64,000 nt of DNA, taken from positions 1,798,001-1,862,000 of the forward strand of contig CAVYRO010000008.1 of assembly GCA_963771005.1 (NCBI GenBank). The letters are read 5' to 3'. Below the pieces are notes generated by a model. It saw only the letters and a list, made by a program, of their open reading frames with translations. It made no database searches and had not been told where the DNA came from. The number at the start of each line of letters is the position of its first letter. Within the stretch, counting starts at the first letter, position 1. Of the stretch, positions 1 to 9,027 are shown piece by piece. The DNA is from DASQZK01 sp963771005. Its GTDB lineage: Bacteria; Bacteroidota; Bacteroidia; Bacteroidales; GCA-2748055. Position numbers and translations under genes: made by a program.

Positions 1-47
1 CCGGTAAACAGGAGGGCGATCGCAAGGATATTGAAAAGCCGGGGCAT
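1..47 (-). CDS. Partial CDS, N-terminus of an exported protein
   Basis: Only the first 15 codons are inside the window; the gene runs leftward off the edge. The visible peptide starts MPRLFNILAIALLF, a short basic start followed by a hydrophobic core, as in a Sec signal peptide. It lies 26 bases downstream of the FucP-like transporter stop and on the same strand, so it is probably the next gene of the sugar operon. No function can be assigned from 15 residues. Confidence 0.5.
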   Translation of the reverse strand, partial: MPRLFNILAIALLFT

Positions 48-73
48 AATTGATTTCGTTTATGTTGCGCGTG

Positions 74-1321
74 TCATTTCTGAATTTTCAATGCCTTTCC
101 GTCCGCCGGGACGGTATTTCCTTTCATTCTTAATACCACATTCCGCTCAATGAGTGATCCCTTCGTAAAGAAAAATGCATACAGGATGATGATCACGAAA
201 CAAAGGCAGGGAACAATATACGAATAATTCACTCCGGACCTGTCGGCTATGGCTCCCTGCAAAAGAGGGAAGATGGCACCGCCGGTAATGGCAATATTGA
301 GGAGCGCTGATCCTTTCCCGGCAAAGCTGCCGATATCTTCGATCGCCAGGCTGAAGATGGTCGGGAACATGATCGAAAGAAAGATCCCAAGGCTCGCAAG
401 CACCCATGCATTATACCCCGTATTCAGGAAAATACAGACCAGGTAACCGGTGATCATCAGGATGCCGTAAATTCCCACCAGTTTCGCGGCTTTTACATAT
501 CTCAGGATCCCCACGGCCATAAGCCCCATAACAGCTGCAAATACATAATAAAGGCTGAGATACCTGGCAGCCGAAGCATCACTGAAGCCCAGGACTGTCT
601 TAAGATAGGGTATAAAAAAACCCGCTGTACAGGCTTCGGCACCAACGTAAAAAAACATGGCTACGACCCCGAAAAAAAGGTGGGGATGACGGAGACTTTC
701 CCTGAACATGCCTGCAATAGAGAATTTCTCTTCGGCAGGAGCCTTCAGGGCCGGCATCCTGGAAAAATAGATAAGGCTCCCGATGATGAGGATGACCAGG
801 GCTATCAGCAAATATGGCATCTGGTATCTCACCTTACCTGCACTGCTGTAGATCAGTGCTGTTGCGAAAAGCGGTGTGGCCGCATACCCAAAGCGTGAAA
901 AAACCTGGACGAAATTCATCCGGATATGTGCACCTTCCTTATCCCCGAGCAGGGTGATAAAGGGATTGGCGGCTACATTGATCACGGTAATGCCGGTCGA
1001 CAGGGTAAAGATGGCTACCAGTACGATGGGATATGAATCGAACTGCTTTGCCGGGTAGAAGATCGCACAACCAAGGGCACTGATAAACAGGGAGACAAGC
1101 AGGCTGACCTTGTATCCGAATCGATGGATCATCCAGGCAATGGGAATGGGAAAAATGATATAGGTAAGATAGAATGAGAACTGGATCATGGTTGCCTGCT
1201 TATAGTTCAGGCTGAAATGTTTTACAAGCGAGGGCAGCAGAATGTCGTTCATGCTGAACAGGGATCCCACAGTGAGGAACACCATGCAAAGAAGGAACAA
1301 GGGCTTGTACTGATGCTTCAT
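74..1321 (-). CDS. MFS sugar permease, FucP-like
   Basis: A 415-residue inner-membrane protein with about 12 hydrophobic segments. The N-terminal part carries NDILLPSLVKHF and the loop HRFGYKVSL after the second segment; both match the L-fucose:H+ symporter (FucP) branch of the major facilitator superfamily, which takes up 6-deoxyhexoses and related sugars by proton symport. Length is normal for the family. It lies 12 bases after the isomerase-like gene and reads in the same direction, so the two are probably co-transcribed. The neighbouring alpha-L-rhamnosidase, kinase and aldolase make L-rhamnose, L-fucose or another deoxysugar the likely substrate. Substrate identity is inference. Confidence 0.8.
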   Translation of the reverse strand: MKHQYKPLFLLCMVFLTVGSLFSMNDILLPSLVKHFSLNYKQATMIQFSFYLTYIIFPIPIAWMIHRFGYKVSLLVSLFISALGCAIFYPAKQFDSYPIVLVAIFTLSTGITVINVAANPFITLLGDKEGAHIRMNFVQVFSRFGYAATPLFATALIYSSAGKVRYQMPYLLIALVILIIGSLIYFSRMPALKAPAEEKFSIAGMFRESLRHPHLFFGVVAMFFYVGAEACTAGFFIPYLKTVLGFSDASAARYLSLYYVFAAVMGLMAVGILRYVKAAKLVGIYGILMITGYLVCIFLNTGYNAWVLASLGIFLSIMFPTIFSLAIEDIGSFAGKGSALLNIAITGGAIFPLLQGAIADRSGVNYSYIVPCLCFVIIILYAFFFTKGSLIERNVVLRMKGNTVPADGKALKIQK

Positions 1322-1333
1322 GATCAGGGGAGG

Positions 1334-2716
1334 TTACCGGAGGTTTGAATCCACAACGGCCTCGATGTCCAGCAGCATGCACAGGTCGAGCAGTTCTTTT
1401 ACGCAGGTTCCGTAAACGGCCGCAAAATGCTGGGACTGCACATGATCGAGAATGCGTCTTACCGGGACATCGGGATAAAAGGTAATGCTTGGCCATGAAG
1501 GAAGCGGCACTCCCATCTCCACCCATTTTGGTCTCTCTTTCCCTTCTCCTGTAACGATATGCATTCGGTAGCCATCCTTTGTCTCCGAGAGACATGCGAG
1601 GGTCATACGTCCTTTTTTCATATTCGAACAGTGCGCGATCCCCTTGAGAAGTACGGTTGAAACATCCTTGATCTGTGGTTTTCCTTCGATAAATCCGGCC
1701 GGGCAATACCCGTCTTCCCCGAGAAGGATCCATTCGGGATGGTGTTCGTAATGTTCAATGAAGGTCACGGGTTCGCCCGTGATCCATTTGAGCATGAGCT
1801 GGGCAACGGAATTCCCGAGGTCATTCTCGTCAACATAGGGATAACCCGCATCGGCAACCAGGGATGATGGTACAGCATGCGTCAGTCCCATTTCCAGGTC
1901 AATGCCGTCCACACATTTGTAGGAAAAGGTGTCAAACTTCTTCTCTTCACAGATTTTCACCGTTGCCATATACATCCTGACGGCTTTAAGGATCACTTCA
2001 TCTGCCGGTTTGCCGAGCGGGAATTCCCATCCTGCCGAAACCCTCATTGATTCCCGTCTTACTTCATCTTCGGAGATACCATCCATCTTTCGCTGTAGCT
2101 GAAGCATATCCAGACTTTCAATTTCAGGTCCGATAAGGTTTCTGAGCCGTGTGGGGTTTATGCCGGTTGAATACAATCCCATGTCGTTGTAACCGATCAT
2201 TCCGAGACGTGCATGCCTGAGATTTTTCACTGTCGAAGCGGCGCGTGCAAAGGACATAATGCCATCGATATCCATCGGGCAGTCGGGAGCATTAAAAAGA
2301 TACCTGAATTTTATCCCCCATTGTTCCATGGGGAAGCGTACCGAGGTAGATCCCGCCCCCGCAGCCGGGGATATCAGCGTGCCTTTCTCTCCGAACCTGC
2401 CTTCCGTGTCCGTAAATCCGCCAAAACTGTAAAGGATCATGGGTACATTCCGGAATTCATGGAGAACCCGGAAAACGCCCCGGGTATCGATCCAGTTGAT
2501 GATATTTACGAAAAGAAAATCCCATTCTTTCTCCTTCAGTTCCCGTATGGCCCGCCGGGGTTCTTCATCCTCGCCGGTCACCGGGTCCGTCCGTACCAGG
2601 ACCAATCCGGCTTCCGAAAGTTGTTTTTCCGCCCTGGCACTGATCATCTTCAGGTTTGCCGGTTCATAGAATTGAGTGCCGAAGGAAACATATCCTGCTG
2701 TCAATTCTTTTTTCAT
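1334..2716 (-). CDS. L-fucose/L-arabinose isomerase-family protein
   Basis: 460 residues. The N-terminal half looks like the Rossmann-type domains of fucose/arabinose isomerases (ETDP-like stretch 'VRTDPVTGEDE', then 'FLFVNIINW'). The C-terminal half has the acidic, metal-site-like segment VDENDLGNSVAQLML around residue 290, followed by 'EHHPEWILLGEDG'. These enzymes interconvert aldose and ketose with a Mn2+ ion in the cytoplasm. It is shorter than classical FucI (about 590 residues) and close to the divergent Bacteroidota members annotated as fucose isomerase-like. The flanking transporter, kinase and aldolase support a role as first catabolic enzyme. I could not confirm every metal ligand by eye, so activity is inferred. 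Confidence 0.65.
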   Translation of the reverse strand: MKKELTAGYVSFGTQFYEPANLKMISARAEKQLSEAGLVLVRTDPVTGEDEEPRRAIRELKEKEWDFLFVNIINWIDTRGVFRVLHEFRNVPMILYSFGGFTDTEGRFGEKGTLISPAAGAGSTSVRFPMEQWGIKFRYLFNAPDCPMDIDGIMSFARAASTVKNLRHARLGMIGYNDMGLYSTGINPTRLRNLIGPEIESLDMLQLQRKMDGISEDEVRRESMRVSAGWEFPLGKPADEVILKAVRMYMATVKICEEKKFDTFSYKCVDGIDLEMGLTHAVPSSLVADAGYPYVDENDLGNSVAQLMLKWITGEPVTFIEHYEHHPEWILLGEDGYCPAGFIEGKPQIKDVSTVLLKGIAHCSNMKKGRMTLACLSETKDGYRMHIVTGEGKERPKWVEMGVPLPSWPSITFYPDVPVRRILDHVQSQHFAAVYGTCVKELLDLCMLLDIEAVVDSNLR

Positions 2717-2749
2717 GATGATGGAGTTTTAAATTTTAATCATTGCATT

Positions 2750-3895
2750 TCAGAGGTTGATACGCTGACCGGATTTGTAGGATTCAAGTGCCGCGGTCAT
2801 GATCCGGTGGCTCAGGTTGGTTTCCTCAGGTGTCGCTGTCCTGAAGGCATGATCCGTTCCTTCCCTGAATTCCTCCATGAAGGCACCGATCATCTGGAGG
2901 AAGGCATAGGAGAAACCGGTCTCGAAAATTCCGCCGGAGATGGAGGGAAGGAATGATTTCGAGCCGATATCGACCCTCGTCCACCCTTGTTCCGTACCCT
3001 TGGTTTCGAGATGGAAAAAAGCACGCGGATCAGCGGTCGAATACCTGATCGATCCCTTTGTTCCATAGATTTCGATAAACCAGCTGTTAGTCTGCCCCGG
3101 CGCCATCCGCTTTGTTTCAAAGATCATGGAAAACTCGTGGCCATTTTCGGGGTCCTCACATTTGCAGGTCAACACGGCATTGTCCCAGGTATCGCATAAA
3201 ACGGGTTTTCCGTCATTGCCGGGACGCGTCTCTGCAATATTCTGAAGATCGGCAAACACCCACCGGGGGAACCAGCCCATCCGCAGGGGGATGAAATGGA
3301 TATGAAAACCGAGGTCGCCCATGCAGCCGTACTCGCCGTTATATTTCACCATCCTCTTCCAGTTGATGGTTTTGCTGAGGTCCATATCCGATGAATGATG
3401 AAAACCGCATTTTACTTCCATCAGCCGGCCGTAATTCCCTGCACGGATCCAGTCGATCACCCGTTTTGCCCCCGGATAATATACAAATTCCGAGCTGCAG
3501 CGAACAACCAGGTCAGGGTGCTTCTCCGACTCTGCCAGGATCCTTTCATTAGCAGGAAGATCGATGCCCATAGGTTTTTCCGCCAGGAGATGCTTGCCGG
3601 CCCTTAATATATCCGTATAAACCTGTTCGTGAAGATGATGTGGCACCGCGCAGTAAATGGCATCGATCCTGTCAGAAGCCAGGAGCTCATGGTAATTTCC
3701 GGTGACAATCTCAACCGAAGGGAATTGTGAGGTAAACCATTCCCTGTCTTTCAGGTTCTTCTCATTGCATATCCCGGTGATGACCGGCACCGGAGCATCG
3801 GAGTACAGATGGCACCAGCGGGAAATGGCACTTGCGAATTCCTTTCCCATGAGGCCGAGGCCGATGATCCCGAAATGTATTTCCTTTCTTTCCAT
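2750..3895 (-). CDS. Gfo/Idh/MocA-family NAD(P)-dependent oxidoreductase
   Basis: 381 residues from the ATG at 3895. A longer frame reaches 3997 but would overlap the aminotransferase, and the Rossmann fold begins right after the chosen start: GIIGLGLMGKEFA is the dinucleotide-binding GxGxxG loop at residues 7-19. The segment AEKPMGIDLP near residue 100 holds the conserved EKP lysine of the family, which acts in sugar or inositol dehydrogenation. The C-terminal half is the usual alpha/beta domain. It follows the aminotransferase by 25 bases on the same strand. A sugar or inositol dehydrogenase next to a class III aminotransferase could make or break down a keto/amino sugar; the exact substrate is unknown. 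Confidence 0.8.
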   Translation of the reverse strand: MERKEIHFGIIGLGLMGKEFASAISRWCHLYSDAPVPVITGICNEKNLKDREWFTSQFPSVEIVTGNYHELLASDRIDAIYCAVPHHLHEQVYTDILRAGKHLLAEKPMGIDLPANERILAESEKHPDLVVRCSSEFVYYPGAKRVIDWIRAGNYGRLMEVKCGFHHSSDMDLSKTINWKRMVKYNGEYGCMGDLGFHIHFIPLRMGWFPRWVFADLQNIAETRPGNDGKPVLCDTWDNAVLTCKCEDPENGHEFSMIFETKRMAPGQTNSWFIEIYGTKGSIRYSTADPRAFFHLETKGTEQGWTRVDIGSKSFLPSISGGIFETGFSYAFLQMIGAFMEEFREGTDHAFRTATPEETNLSHRIMTAALESYKSGQRINL

Positions 3896-3920
3896 TACTG
3901 ATCGATAAACGTTCGAAATT

Positions 3921-5288
3921 TCAGTACCCGAATTCTTTCTCCGTTTCTGCAATGGCTTCCTCGATGATGTCCATCCCCATTGCGGCGTATTTCTCATCCA
4001 TGATCAGTGGCGGCGACATCCGGAGGATGTGACCGGCCGGTATCCAGGCCAGGCCCTTGCGGAAAGCTTTCTGGTAGACCCGTTTCCCGGCTTCATCGAA
4101 AGGTTCCTTAGTTTTCCTGTCTTTCACGAGTTCAATCCCAAGGAGGAATCCCTTTCCCTTCACATCACCGATAATCGGATGCTCTTCCTTCATCCTGAGC
4201 ATTCTCTTGCTGAAATATTCACCTACGGTCCTGACATTATGCAAAATATCCTCCTCCTCGATGACCTCGATGGATGCCAGGGCTGCTGCGCAAGCCATCG
4301 GGTTTCCGCCGTAACTGGATGAGGCAGATATCTTCTCCAGGGCCTCCCCGTTCTCTTCTTTCACCACCATGGCGGTCACGGGAAAACCATTTCCAAATGA
4401 TTTTCCAAAGGTCACAATATCAGGGACTACATCCCAGTGGCTCAGGGTGAGCCATTCCCCGGTACGGCCCATTCCTGCAAGAACCTCATCGTCGTAAAGC
4501 AGAATATTGTATTTTTCGCAAAGCTTTTTAAGCAGGGGGAAGAAATCTTCCGGGGGAAAAATACTTCCCGCCCATCCCTGTGCAGGTTCGAGTACAAAAG
4601 CAGCGACATTCCCAACTGTTCCCTCTTTCAGAAAACTCTCATAGAAATTGATATAGGCAACGGTATCGATAGTGCCGTCCTCTTTGGTCCAGAGCGGACG
4701 GTACGGATCGGGGCGGGGCACCATGTAGAAACCCGGAGCACGTGTTGGCCCGTAGCTGAAGGTTTCCCCACGGAACATCTGGGCGCAACTCACCGCTGCC
4801 ATGGTTTTGCCATGGAAATCGCGGTACGACGAGATGAATTCATGTTTTCCCGAAATCGCCCTCGCTGCCCTTATTGCAGCTTCCACGGCAGAGGCACCAT
4901 CGGAATAAAGCTGAATGGCATTAAGATTTCCCGGAAGGATATCTGCCATTTTCTCCATCAGCTTTTCCTTAACGGGCGTGGTAAAATCATGAGCGTTCAT
5001 CAGCCGGTTTGCCCAATGTGCAACTGCCTCCGATACCTTCGGATGGCAGTGTCCCAGCGAGGTGACATAGATCCCCGATGAGAAATCAAGATACCTGTTG
5101 CCGTCAACATCCGTGAGACTTATCCCGTGACCCTCTGAAAAACATACCGGGAAAAGCTTCACCTGTGAGCTTAATCCTTTCATGTACCGGGAAGTGTTTG
5201 CATGCATTTTCTTTGACCCCGGTCCGGGAGTTTCGGTAATAAGTTTGGGAATGCCGCTGGCACTCTCTCTCCACCAGTCTTTTGACAT
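3921..5288 (-). CDS. Class III PLP-dependent aminotransferase
   Basis: 455 residues. Fold-type I PLP enzyme of the ornithine/GABA/beta-alanine transaminase group: LYDDEVLAGMGRTG carries the PLP-pyridine Asp, and DIVTFGKSFGNGFPV carries the Schiff-base lysine. 'YSDGASAVEAAIRAA' is the cofactor phosphate-binding turn. Length is typical. It is the first gene downstream of the DeoR-type regulator (82-base gap) and precedes the Gfo/Idh/MocA dehydrogenase. A class III transaminase is unexpected in a deoxysugar pathway and hints that a keto sugar, keto-inositol or aldehyde intermediate is aminated or deaminated here. Substrate not determinable from sequence. Confidence 0.85.
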   Translation of the reverse strand: MSKDWWRESASGIPKLITETPGPGSKKMHANTSRYMKGLSSQVKLFPVCFSEGHGISLTDVDGNRYLDFSSGIYVTSLGHCHPKVSEAVAHWANRLMNAHDFTTPVKEKLMEKMADILPGNLNAIQLYSDGASAVEAAIRAARAISGKHEFISSYRDFHGKTMAAVSCAQMFRGETFSYGPTRAPGFYMVPRPDPYRPLWTKEDGTIDTVAYINFYESFLKEGTVGNVAAFVLEPAQGWAGSIFPPEDFFPLLKKLCEKYNILLYDDEVLAGMGRTGEWLTLSHWDVVPDIVTFGKSFGNGFPVTAMVVKEENGEALEKISASSSYGGNPMACAAALASIEVIEEEDILHNVRTVGEYFSKRMLRMKEEHPIIGDVKGKGFLLGIELVKDRKTKEPFDEAGKRVYQKAFRKGLAWIPAGHILRMSPPLIMDEKYAAMGMDIIEEAIAETEKEFGY

Positions 5289-5370
5289 ATTTTTATTCTT
5301 TTCTTATGGTGTAGTCTTCATAATTTCCAGTTGCAGCCGTATACCCATGGCGAGCTGCTCTTAACCGGAT

Positions 5371-6132
5371 TCAGGCATTGATTATATTTACATGCCCCTC
5401 CCTGTACCGGTTTACCAGTGTTCTGTCGAGTTCCTTATCCGTGATGAGGCAGTCGATGACTGAAAGAGGTGCGAATGTGATATAGGAATCCTTTCCTATT
5501 TTTGATGAATCACAAAGGAGGTACGTTTCATCGGCATTTTCTATCATTTTCAGGGTGATAGCAGACTCTTTCTCATCGAAGGAGCTAAGGCCTTTTGCCA
5601 GTGTTACTCCGTCGGCACCTACGAAAGCCTTTGTTGCATGATATTGGTCTATGTTCCGTTCCGCAACGGGGCCGTAGATGGCTTTCCGCTCGCTGACTGC
5701 TTCGCCCCCGATAAGCACAAGCTTTACCTGCGGAAAATTTATCATTTCCGAGATCACCGGCAGGGAATTGGTGATCACGGTCACCGATTCGCATTTGGGG
5801 ATATATCGGGTAAGATGAATGATCGTGGTCCCGCAATCGACAAAAATGATATCATTGTCAGCGATAAACCGGGATGCCACCTTGCAGATCGCTTCCTTAT
5901 TTTCCCGGTTGCGGTTAAATCGCTGGTCGTATGTGAAAAGATGACCGACAGCCCTGGTCTTCACGGCCCCGCCATGGGTGCGGATGATCAGGCCTTTCGC
6001 CTCGAGGTCCACCAGGTCACGGCGGATCGTGATCTCCGAGACCCCACAGCGTCTCACCACATCCTGTATGGTGATCGCATCATGCTCGTTGAGAAGATCC
6101 AAAACTAGTTTTTTTCGTATTTCCTGGTGCAT
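5371..6132 (-). CDS. DeoR/GlpR-family transcriptional regulator
   Basis: 253 residues. The N-terminus is a DeoR-type winged helix: ITIQDVVRRCGVSEITIRRD (residues about 20-39) and 'LEAKGLIIRTHGGAV' are signature segments. The C-terminal DeoRC sensor domain (from about residue 80) includes 'FVDCGTTIIHL' and 'FVGADGVTLAKGLS', and normally binds a phosphorylated sugar. Such proteins repress sugar-catabolic operons until the sugar phosphate appears. The gene heads the leftward operon and faces the aldolase-kinase operon across a 406-base gap, so it is the likely local regulator of both arms. Confidence 0.88.
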   Translation of the reverse strand: MHQEIRKKLVLDLLNEHDAITIQDVVRRCGVSEITIRRDLVDLEAKGLIIRTHGGAVKTRAVGHLFTYDQRFNRNRENKEAICKVASRFIADNDIIFVDCGTTIIHLTRYIPKCESVTVITNSLPVISEMINFPQVKLVLIGGEAVSERKAIYGPVAERNIDQYHATKAFVGADGVTLAKGLSSFDEKESAITLKMIENADETYLLCDSSKIGKDSYITFAPLSVIDCLITDKELDRTLVNRYREGHVNIINA

Positions 6133-6167
6133 TTACTGTGAACTCTTTGTATAACTCCCGGAACAAT

Positions 6168-6416
6168 CTGAAAAATCTGTGTTAATCTGTGTAATCTGTG
6201 GTTACTCAATCTGTGTCAATCTATGTAATCTGTGGTTACCCTCTTCTAAAATCTGTGTCAATCTGTGTAATCTGTGGTTACCCTCTTCTAAAATCTGTGT
6301 TAATCTGTGTAATCTGTGGTTACCCTCTTCCAAAATCTGTGTCAATCTGTGTAATCTGTGGTTACCCTCTTCTAAAATCTGTGTTAATCTGTGTAATCTG
6401 TGGTTACCCTCTTCCT
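6168..6416. repeat. 42-bp tandem repeat array (about 5 units)
   Basis: A period-42 array. The submotif CTCTTCTA recurs at 6241 and 6283, its variants at 6325, 6367 and 6409, each exactly 42 bases apart. Inside each unit is the internally repetitive AATCTGTGTNAATCTGTG followed by TAATCTGTGGTTACC; the leftmost unit is shorter and lacks the CTCTTCTA part. Copies differ only by single transitions (T/C), so the array is recent or homogenised. Open frames across it are artefacts of a period divisible by three. Related CTGTGTNATCTGTG text occurs alone near 60951, so this is a dispersed family in the genome. It fills the space between the divergent regulator and aldolase genes. Confidence 0.9.
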
Positions 6417-6489
6417 CAAATATTTGATTGCTTCGAACAAAATAAGACAATTTTAATCATTTTTACAATACTATTTCTCTGAAATTTGA

Positions 6490-6497
6490 TATATTTG
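6490..6497 (+). promoter_or_regulatory. Probable -7 element of the aldolase-kinase operon
   Basis: TATATTTG fits the Bacteroidota -7 consensus TAnnTTTG and lies 41 bases before the aldolase ATG, between the 42-bp array and the gene. I see no convincing -33 TTTG at the right spacing. Confidence 0.4.
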
Positions 6498-6538
6498 TTC
6501 ATAGTATTTCACAATCAATCATAAAACTTTTTCCGAAA

Positions 6539-7357
6539 ATGAACGGTAAATCGCTTCGGCTTGATAAACTATTTAACAAGTCTGCCAATGCGGTCATCAT
6601 CGCTATTGATCACGGACTGTTTGACGGTCCCATACCGGGGATGACCGATCTGAAAGCCACGGCAAAGAGGATCAACCCGGTGGTGGACGCTGTTTTACTG
6701 AGCCCGGGTATGCTCAGGCAGCTGAAAGATACCTTTAATTTTAAGGGTGCACCCATGCCCGTTGTACGCCTGAACTGGAGCTCGGTTTACTGCTTTCACT
6801 GGAACTACAACGAGGCCCGGACGGTTCTTATCCAGACGGTTCAGGAAGCAGTGGCTAACGGTGCCGAAGCCGTGCTGGCATCGCTCACCCTTCAGACAGG
6901 GAGTGAGGAGAATGATGCGAGGAACGTGGAGATCTACAGCAGGCTTGTCAATGAAGCAGACAAGATGGGCATCCCGGTGATCGGCGAATCCTTTCCCACG
7001 CATTCCGGTGAACTCACTCCTGAAGAGATGCACGAACAAGTCTATACCTCCTGCCGCATCCTGAGTGAGCTGGGGTGCGACCTCATCAAGACATTTTACA
7101 CTGTGGATTTTAAAGCGGTTACCTCCTCATGCCCGGTGCCGGTTCTCGGTCTTGGTGCAGAGAAAAAACCTACCCAGATCGAAGCGCTCCGGCTGGCAGC
7201 TGAAGAGATCCGGGACGGTGCAAAGGGCGTGGTGTTCGGCCGCAATGCCATCCAGGTTCCCGACCCGGCAGGTTTCCAGGCTGCCCTTGTGGATGTGGTC
7301 AAGCATGGAATGTCGCCCATGGAAGCAGCCGGAAAATATAAACTGAAAGACGAATAA
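6539..7357 (+). CDS. Class I aldolase of the FbaB/LsrF (DeoC-like) family
   Basis: 272 residues, TIM-barrel aldolase. The N-terminal AIIDHG-like strand is 'IIAIDHGLFDGP' (residues 17-28), and 'GCDLIKTFYT' near residue 180 carries the lysine expected to form the Schiff base, as in archaeal-type FBP aldolase and LsrF. 'GAKGVVFGRNAIQ' near residue 228 is the phosphate-binding loop. This family cleaves ketose phosphates such as fructose 1,6-bisphosphate or deoxy-ketose phosphates. It is 10 bases upstream of the FGGY kinase. With the isomerase and kinase it gives a complete isomerase-kinase-aldolase route that would release dihydroxyacetone phosphate and an aldehyde; the exact sugar is inference. 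Confidence 0.8.
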   Translation: MNGKSLRLDKLFNKSANAVIIAIDHGLFDGPIPGMTDLKATAKRINPVVDAVLLSPGMLRQLKDTFNFKGAPMPVVRLNWSSVYCFHWNYNEARTVLIQTVQEAVANGAEAVLASLTLQTGSEENDARNVEIYSRLVNEADKMGIPVIGESFPTHSGELTPEEMHEQVYTSCRILSELGCDLIKTFYTVDFKAVTSSCPVPVLGLGAEKKPTQIEALRLAAEEIRDGAKGVVFGRNAIQVPDPAGFQAALVDVVKHGMSPMEAAGKYKLKDE

Positions 7358-7367
7358 ACGGAAGCTC

Positions 7368-8897
7368 ATGAATCCCGGAACAGGCACATATGTCATAGGA
7401 ATTGATGCCGGTACCACCTCCATAAAAGGGCTGATCCTGGATAGCGACGGGAATATCATTGCCACCGCCGGCGAGGAGTATGAACTTGAAACAGGTCCGG
7501 GAGACATCTGCGAGGTGGATCCGGAAGTTTACTGGAATGTGACCTGTCTTGTCATTCAGAAACTTTTATCCATTTCAGGCGTCCGTCCCGCAGGGATCAA
7601 AGGACTGGCCTTTTCCAGCCAGGGGGAAACGATCATCATGGTCGACAGCGAAGGCCGGCCGCTGAGGAAGGCCATAGTCTGGCTCGATAACCGTTCCGTT
7701 CATGAAGCCGGCCTGATAGAAATGCAATTCGGAAACCAGCGGATCATGGATGTCACCGGGCAACCCGTGATACAAGCCATCTGGCCGGCCACACGCATAT
7801 TGTGGATCCGGGAAAATGAACCTGATGTTTTCAGGCAGGTTCATAAATTCCTGCTGGTGGAAGATTATCTCATCTTTAAGCTTACCGGAAAATTCTGCAC
7901 CGAGTATTCACTCGTTTCATCAACCTTATATTTCGACATAAACACCAGGAGATGGTGGGATGAAATGCTCGGTTTTCTGGAGATTACAGAATCAAAGCTT
8001 CCATCCCTCATGCCCACGGGTTCGGCTGCCGGCCAACTTACCTCCGAAGCCGCTGCGCGAACCGGGCTTTCGGCAAAGACAACTGTCATCACAGGCGCTT
8101 ACGATCATCCTGCCGGAGCCATTGGCGCGGCGAACCTAAAACCGGGGATGGTGAGCCTGACCATCGGAGCCGCCATGGCGATGTGTGTCACCCTCGATAA
8201 GCCCGTCCGTGATATTCACCTTAAACTGCCCTGCCAGTGCCATGCACTTCCCGGCTTGTATTTCCTGCTTCCCTATACCCAAACAGCGGGACTGGTACTG
8301 AAGTGGTTCCGCGATGAGTTCGGGAAGGAAGAGGATCCCGGCAATGATCCGTATGACCTTCTCGTTAACCTGGCGGAACAGGTCCCGCCCGGGGCAGACG
8401 GACTGACGATGCTACCGCATTTTATGGGCACAGGATCCCCGGAATTCAATCCTGCCGTGAAAGGAGTGTTTGCCGGCATTAGCCTCGGAATGCACAAGGG
8501 CCATTTTGTGCGGTCCATACTGGAAGCCGTGGCGGCCGCAATCGAACGGAATATGGAAGCCATGCGGGAAAAAGAAATTGTGATCCGTGAGATCATTCTT
8601 CTTGGCGGAGGGGCAAAGAGTAATTTATGGGCACAGATCATTGCCGATATGACCGGACTTCCCGTTATTACAAATACCCAGGCCGAAAACGCCTCCCTGG
8701 GTGCTGCCATCCTGGCCGGAACAGGAACGTCCCTCTTCTGCAGCATAGAGCAGGCGGTTTCATTGTCAGTTTCCGCGAAATTGAGAATTGAGCCCGATAC
8801 GGGGAATTATCAGATTTACAGAAAAGTGTATTTGCGATACCTTGAACTATATACACACCTGGAAGCATACTGGGAAGTGCAAAAAAACCAGGGTTGA
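7368..8897 (+). CDS. FGGY-family carbohydrate kinase
   Basis: 509 residues with the two actin-like ATPase domains of the FGGY family. The N-terminal phosphate-1 loop is GIDAGTTSIKGLILD (residues 10-24), and 'GLAFSSQGETII' and 'WLDNRS' follow in domain I. The C-terminal FGGY signature region is seen at 'EIILLGGGAKSNLWAQIIADMTG' around residues 408-430, with 'ENASLGAAILAG' after it. Closest in style to xylulokinase-type members. It phosphorylates a ketose or sugar alcohol from ATP in the cytoplasm. It follows the aldolase by 10 bases, so the two are surely co-transcribed; the probable substrate is the ketose made by the divergent isomerase. Confidence 0.85.
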   Translation: MNPGTGTYVIGIDAGTTSIKGLILDSDGNIIATAGEEYELETGPGDICEVDPEVYWNVTCLVIQKLLSISGVRPAGIKGLAFSSQGETIIMVDSEGRPLRKAIVWLDNRSVHEAGLIEMQFGNQRIMDVTGQPVIQAIWPATRILWIRENEPDVFRQVHKFLLVEDYLIFKLTGKFCTEYSLVSSTLYFDINTRRWWDEMLGFLEITESKLPSLMPTGSAAGQLTSEAAARTGLSAKTTVITGAYDHPAGAIGAANLKPGMVSLTIGAAMAMCVTLDKPVRDIHLKLPCQCHALPGLYFLLPYTQTAGLVLKWFRDEFGKEEDPGNDPYDLLVNLAEQVPPGADGLTMLPHFMGTGSPEFNPAVKGVFAGISLGMHKGHFVRSILEAVAAAIERNMEAMREKEIVIREIILLGGGAKSNLWAQIIADMTGLPVITNTQAENASLGAAILAGTGTSLFCSIEQAVSLSVSAKLRIEPDTGNYQIYRKVYLRYLELYTHLEAYWEVQKNQG

Positions 8898-9027
8898 AAT
8901 GTGATTTACCAACCGTCATTTAATTTGGTCAATCCGGAGATTCCATAAAACTTTTTTTAGGTAAATTTATACCGCTCCGGCACTCTCATTATTACCTGCT
9001 CAAATATAAATCTCACATAATCCCGGC

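Noticed and set aside
1200..1733. 177-residue frame spanning the transporter-isomerase junction
   Set aside because: Both genes it overlaps have clear family signatures; its peptide is rich in R, P and G like an out-of-frame reading.
3895..3997. N-terminal extension of the Gfo/Idh/MocA protein
   Set aside because: It lies within the aminotransferase coding region and precedes the conserved Rossmann start by 34 unrelated residues.
6168..6416. CRISPR-like array
   Set aside because: The units are directly adjacent with no unique spacers, and no cas gene is in the window.
6179..6482. Overlapping open frames of 82-94 residues on both strands across the 42-bp array
   Set aside because: They exist only because the repeat period is a multiple of three; the peptides are simple repeats with no start context.
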